DNA from: an uncultured Prevotellaceae bacterium
GTDB taxonomy: Bacteria > Bacteroidota > Bacteroidia > Bacteroidales > Bacteroidaceae
Assembly (NCBI GenBank): GCA_900320255.1
Contig: ONRS01000036.1
Location: 1-35,279 of the forward strand
Reading direction: 5' to 3'
DNA length: 35,279 bases
Below, in pieces: positions 32,163 to 35,279 of the stretch (the stretch's first letter is position 1; every line of letters starts with the position of its first letter). The notes under the pieces are model-generated. The model did not search any database, was not told where the DNA came from, and worked only from the letters and a program-made list of their open reading frames with translations. A program made the position numbers and the translations under genes.

Positions 32163-32645
32163 ATGAAAAAGAGCTTGATTATTGCATTGCTCACGATTAT
32201 CGTAACATTTGCGGCATCACAGAAAATGAATGCACAAAACATCAAAGTTATTACAGGACATCCTGACTTTAAAATAGAGGTACTTCGATGTGCTGCATCA
32301 GGACCTAATGTGGTGCTTGATTTGATGGTAACTAACATTGGTTACGAGGATGTCAAGGAGTTTAAGGTTCATGGAAGTAATTATGCCACAAAGTTTTATG
32401 ACAATCTGGGCAACATATACGAAAGAAATCAAAGTATTGAGGTGAAAATAGCCAACAAAGATTACACAGTTAGCGACTGCACAATAAAGCTAGTGGCAGG
32501 TCTTCCAACCCGACTTAGTTACATAGTACATAATGTATCTCCAAGAGCAACTTCATTTGTTCTAATAGAGCCTGACATCTGGGTTCCAGACTGGAGCATA
32601 AATCTTGAAACAGTTAAAATCCGTTTTGTTCCCATTGCAAGATGA
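32163..32645 (+). CDS. Small secreted beta-sandwich-like protein
   Basis: 160 aa. Signal peptide MKKSLIIALLTIIVTFAASQKMNA with cleavage near NA/QN. The mature part has alternating strands (FKIEVLRCAASGPNVVLDLMVTNIGYEDVKEFKVHG, YATKFYDNLGNIYERNQSIEVKIANKDY, LPTRLSYIVHNVSPRATSFVLIEPDIW), the pattern of an FxLYD/DUF4352-like Ig fold. The following lipoprotein seems to carry the same pattern twice. Function unknown. AT-rich codons contrast with the genes before 31640. It lies directly behind the structured RNA region, 45 bases before the next gene. Confidence 0.75.
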   Translation: MKKSLIIALLTIIVTFAASQKMNAQNIKVITGHPDFKIEVLRCAASGPNVVLDLMVTNIGYEDVKEFKVHGSNYATKFYDNLGNIYERNQSIEVKIANKDYTVSDCTIKLVAGLPTRLSYIVHNVSPRATSFVLIEPDIWVPDWSINLETVKIRFVPIAR

Positions 32646-32690
32646 ACAATTAGCAAAAAACATTATTAACTATTTAAAAATATTACAACT

Positions 32691-33584
32691 ATGAAAATGA
32701 ACAAGTATTCAATTTTGAGATGGTTTATCATCGCTATTTGTGCGTTACCTCTTATGTCCGCAGGATGTGAGAAAGACAATGATGACACAGGTGGAGATAG
32801 TGGCAGTTCTGCTCTGAGTAACTATCTGAGAGTTAGCAATGTTAGAGCTCATTATGTTGGAAAGGATGTCATTGTCGATTACGACCTAACTAATAAGAGT
32901 GGAAAAGATTTGAATGATCTTGTGATAGATTCAAGTGCCTTTGATGAAGAAGGAAATGAATTTATTGGAAATGTTGCAGGTTCAACAGGAGAAGGACATC
33001 CTTGGGATTGGAGATTATCGAATATCAGCATCGGCAAGAACGAGACACGTAAAATGAGGATTAAAATCACCGCACCTCGAAATATCCTTAAAAATGTTAA
33101 TTTAAAAATAAATGGAGGTTCCAATACACTTGGTGTACTGTATGATTCGGCAATTAAATTCAGTACTACCGTCTCTGATTCTCGAAAGTCATCAGATGCA
33201 GTTTGGACAAATGATGACAGAATGTCATACAGCTATCCCAGATGTTCTCGTAACGGAAACGACTTTCTGGCTACGGTTGGAATAACTAATAAAACTGGTG
33301 TGGATTTTAGTAAACTCACAATTGCTTTTGAAGAAGCAGATGATGGTAATGGACGGATATTTGACCCATATATTGATGGCCTGTCCGTCAGCATTGATGG
33401 AACTGAAGAAGTGTGGCGTACGACATGTTCTATTCTGAATAATGAAACACGCAATGTAACTTTCCGCATAAGAGATTTCTACTTAAGGAATCCTTACTGT
33501 CTTAATGCAAGAATAGAAGTATCTTCCGATAACTATACATTTGCCAGCAACGCCTTTTATTTAACAACAATCAAAATCAACTAA
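32691..33584 (+). CDS. Lipoprotein with two Ig-like domains
   Basis: 297 aa (an internal Met two codons later is an equally possible start). Lipoprotein signal ending LMSAGC, lipidated Cys ~26, followed by an Asp/Gly/Ser-rich linker typical of exported Bacteroidetes lipoproteins. Two similar beta-sandwich-like domains follow: about residues 43-150 (LRVSNVRAHYVGKDVIVDYDLTNKSGKDLNDL..) and 165-297 (FLATVGITNKTGVDFSKLTIAFEEADDGNGR..). Each has the form V.V.Y.L.NKSG.D...L, so this looks like an internal duplication related to the preceding gene. Function unknown; surface binding or a structural role is conceivable. Confidence 0.75.
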   Translation: MKMNKYSILRWFIIAICALPLMSAGCEKDNDDTGGDSGSSALSNYLRVSNVRAHYVGKDVIVDYDLTNKSGKDLNDLVIDSSAFDEEGNEFIGNVAGSTGEGHPWDWRLSNISIGKNETRKMRIKITAPRNILKNVNLKINGGSNTLGVLYDSAIKFSTTVSDSRKSSDAVWTNDDRMSYSYPRCSRNGNDFLATVGITNKTGVDFSKLTIAFEEADDGNGRIFDPYIDGLSVSIDGTEEVWRTTCSILNNETRNVTFRIRDFYLRNPYCLNARIEVSSDNYTFASNAFYLTTIKIN

Positions 33585-33598
33585 ATGTTCCATTATGC

Positions 33599-33628
33599 CC
33601 TGTCGGCAGGCTCCGTCTTGCCGACAGG
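33599..33628. repeat. Strong intergenic hairpin CCTGTCGGCA/TGCCGACAGG
   Basis: Perfect 10-bp arms (33599-33608 and 33619-33628) around a 10-nt loop, 14 bases after the lipoprotein stop. It is GC-rich in an AT-rich region and followed by TTATTAC rather than a T run, so it is either a weak terminator, an mRNA-stabilising element or a REP-like repeat. Confidence 0.75.
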
Positions 33629-33660
33629 TTATTACAAATAAAAACCTAAAAACTATAATT

Positions 33661-34827
33661 ATGAAAAAAAAACAAGTATTATTTTTTGCTTTGGCTGCTA
33701 TCTTATTCATGGGAACAGCACAGACAGCAACGGCACAGAAGCGTAAGCCAAACAAACGAACAACTGTACAAACCCACACGCCACAAAGAACATCGACTGA
33801 ACGTTTTGTTAAGGAGGTTGCATTCTATAATGCACGAGTAAATGACTTTTGCATAGATTCTAAGTACATTTACTTTGTAGAAAAAAAACCCAACAATGCT
33901 GTTATGAAAATTGACCGTCAAACAGGTGAAGTAAGCACCTTGCTTCCAGGAATTGCCAATGTATATGAGGGGCGTCGTGATATTATCAATAAGATATCAA
34001 TTGCTGGAGGGAAATTTATCTTCAAATATGGTGATTATCCATATAAAGTAGGAATCTTAGCGAATAATAAGTATTATGGCAGTGACAAATGGGAAGAAGT
34101 ATATAGAACAAATGGCGACTTCGCATTGATAAAAACTCATAGTAGTAGTATGGAATTATATGATGTTAAAAATATGAAATCTGTACTAGTGGATATTACA
34201 CGTAACGGTATTGGCATGGAGATTGGTTCTGATGGTAGTGTATGGTATCCTGTTAGAGAATGGGTGAATGGAAAAGATCTATTTGGTGTTATTCGTTTGG
34301 ATAAAGCGGGGAAAAAAACGTTTTTTGATTTAACGAGACAATCCTATATAGTATCTGAAGGAACTGAAGATAATGGATGGCATAAAGTTTCTATAAACTA
34401 TTTCACAAGTAGAGGAGATTATCTGTATGTATCATGCAAGCGTCGTATTTATCGTATGAATATGCTTCAACCTTCTGCATGGGAAGAGTACACAAAGATT
34501 CCACCTACTATAGACTCTCAATTTTACGAGTTCTGGCCGAACTGGAAAGGCGATATTCTTAACAATGATGATGGTTTCACTCGACGCTATTATTTCTATC
34601 GTGTAGGTGCATTTAATAATCCACAGTGTTTAAGTGAAGGAAAATACATTAAGTCAGGATTATCCAAGTTCGGATGGACAGAAATCTGGCCTAGTCTTTA
34701 TAAAGTATGCGTTGATGTTGACAACAATTATATTATGTCTGGAGGAGGTAGTATTACTATCTATAATCCTGATGGGGTGATTGGCTATAGTAAAGCCCGT
34801 AGTAAGGTTATCGATGTAGTACAATAA
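33661..34827 (+). CDS. Secreted beta-propeller-like protein of unknown function
   Basis: 388 aa. Signal peptide MKKKQVLFFALAAILFMGTAQTATAQ, then a basic, Thr-rich linker (KRKPNKRTT...). The rest is a series of short strands with Tyr/Trp-rich turns (FCIDSKYIYFVEKK..MKIDRQTGEVSTLLPG; MEIGSDGSVWYP; ISINYFTSRGDYLYVSCKRRIYRMN; VDVDNNYIMSGGGSITIYNPDG), suggesting beta-propeller blades. No catalytic motif recognised. The start at 33661 is chosen because it begins the signal peptide; an upstream frame includes the hairpin. The first ~35 codons are nearly identical to those of the next gene. Confidence 0.75.
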   Translation: MKKKQVLFFALAAILFMGTAQTATAQKRKPNKRTTVQTHTPQRTSTERFVKEVAFYNARVNDFCIDSKYIYFVEKKPNNAVMKIDRQTGEVSTLLPGIANVYEGRRDIINKISIAGGKFIFKYGDYPYKVGILANNKYYGSDKWEEVYRTNGDFALIKTHSSSMELYDVKNMKSVLVDITRNGIGMEIGSDGSVWYPVREWVNGKDLFGVIRLDKAGKKTFFDLTRQSYIVSEGTEDNGWHKVSINYFTSRGDYLYVSCKRRIYRMNMLQPSAWEEYTKIPPTIDSQFYEFWPNWKGDILNNDDGFTRRYYFYRVGAFNNPQCLSEGKYIKSGLSKFGWTEIWPSLYKVCVDVDNNYIMSGGGSITIYNPDGVIGYSKARSKVIDVVQ

Positions 34828-34851
34828 TGATTCAACATAGTAAAAAAGGAC

Positions 34852-34859
34852 TATCTTTG
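34852..34859 (+). promoter_or_regulatory. -7 element for the last gene
   Basis: TATCTTTG fits TAnnTTTG and lies 26 bases before the ATG at 34886. No -33 TTTG is visible. Confidence 0.5.
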
Positions 34860-34885
34860 TTTAACAAATTAGAACATATACAACT

Positions 34886-35279
34886 ATGAAAAAGCTACAA
34901 GTATTATTTTTTGCTTTGGCTGCTATTCTATTCATAGGAACAGCACAGACAGCAACGGCGCAGAAGCGCAAGCCAAACAAGCGGACTACGACGACTTCAC
35001 CAAGAAAGAAGCCGACCACAACGACACAGGCCACAATTAACGTCAACTTCAAAGGCGAACTGGGACTATACGAGTTACGCGGACCAGTAAAACAATGTAT
35101 TTGGAAAAATGATGATTCAGAATATAATCTGGGGTTTGACAAAGATGGAATGTGGGTAACAGAAAATGGAGAAGCATTAGGAGGTGATGGCATTGTAATT
35201 AAGCGCGATAAAGCAGGTCGGATAATTAAACGAGGTGATCCGTATGATGAGGAATATACTAGCTATACCTATAACAGCA
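34886..35279 (+). CDS. Secreted protein, 3' end outside the window
   Basis: 131 codons visible, open to the window edge. Signal peptide MKKLQVLFFALAAILFIGTAQTATAQ followed by KRKPNKRTTTT and a Thr/Pro/Lys linker; compared with the preceding gene the first ~35 residues differ at only two or three positions. The mature start (FKGELGLYELRGPVKQCIWKNDD, FDKDGMWVTENGEAL, IVIKRDKAGRIIKRG) has the look of YD/RHS-like short beta repeats ending in D..GRI, but too little is present to assign a family. It shares only the export module with its neighbour, not the mature domain. Confidence 0.75.
   Translation, partial: MKKLQVLFFALAAILFIGTAQTATAQKRKPNKRTTTTSPRKKPTTTTQATINVNFKGELGLYELRGPVKQCIWKNDDSEYNLGFDKDGMWVTENGEALGGDGIVIKRDKAGRIIKRGDPYDEEYTSYTYNS

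Overview
The window looks like chromosomal DNA from a member of the Bacteroidota, most likely a Prevotella-like (Prevotellaceae) species. The reasons are: promoters of the Bacteroidetes type (-7 TAnnTTTG, sometimes with a -33 TTTG about 20 bases upstream), an almost complete lack of Shine-Dalgarno sites, a ricT-gldH pair, the order purH-mreB-mreC-mreD-mrdA-rodA, and a carboxynorspermidine-pathway gene next to recA. I saw no tRNA, rRNA, insertion sequence, integrase or CRISPR array. The species assignment is an inference.

Layout. 103-1206: HAD-family phosphatase lipoprotein. 1319-5132 (+): metF, holB (delta'), ricT-like PSP1 protein and gldH, tightly packed. 5197-11593 (-): cell-shape operon with a stand-alone IMP-cyclohydrolase domain, MreB, MreC, MreD, PBP2 and RodA. 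11767-13068 (+): a CyuA-type cysteine desulfidase whose 3' end overlaps that of a convergent Zn/Cd-type P1B ATPase (13033-14964, -). 14965-15370: a non-coding stretch with an exceptional six-site array of a 13-bp word on an exact 22-bp grid (three direct, then three inverted). 15371-16138 (-): an orphan helical protein. 16265-27093 (+): mnmA followed by four sensor-kinase genes. These form two pseudokinase + kinase pairs; one pair carries periplasmic family-3 solute-binding domains, and no response regulator is adjacent. 27134-28489 (-): NhaD antiporter. 28630-31639 (+): a DUF6621-like protein, a carboxynorspermidine/saccharopine dehydrogenase and recA. After the recA terminator the DNA becomes visibly more AT-rich and accessory: a strong promoter starting a structured RNA or long leader (about 31832-32162), then secreted or lipoprotein genes of unknown function, the last cut by the window end.

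Two themes run through the window. (1) Short word repeats of mostly 7 bp (CTCAACC, ACCCAAC, GTGATGG, GTAAATN, GAGAAAT, TTTTTACC and relatives) sit between genes. They also lie in frame inside holB, ricT, mnmA, the dehydrogenase and the signal peptide of a sensor kinase. At gene ends the strand carrying TGA or TAA is the coding strand and often supplies the stop codon; inside genes the stop-free strand or phase is used. (2) The sensor cluster pairs kinases with intact H- and N-boxes with paralogues lacking the phospho-acceptor histidine (Tyr or Gln instead) and the N-box asparagine. This suggests a duplicated pseudokinase/kinase signalling module.

All calls come from reading the sequence. Domain names rest on recognised motifs and family knowledge, not on searches.
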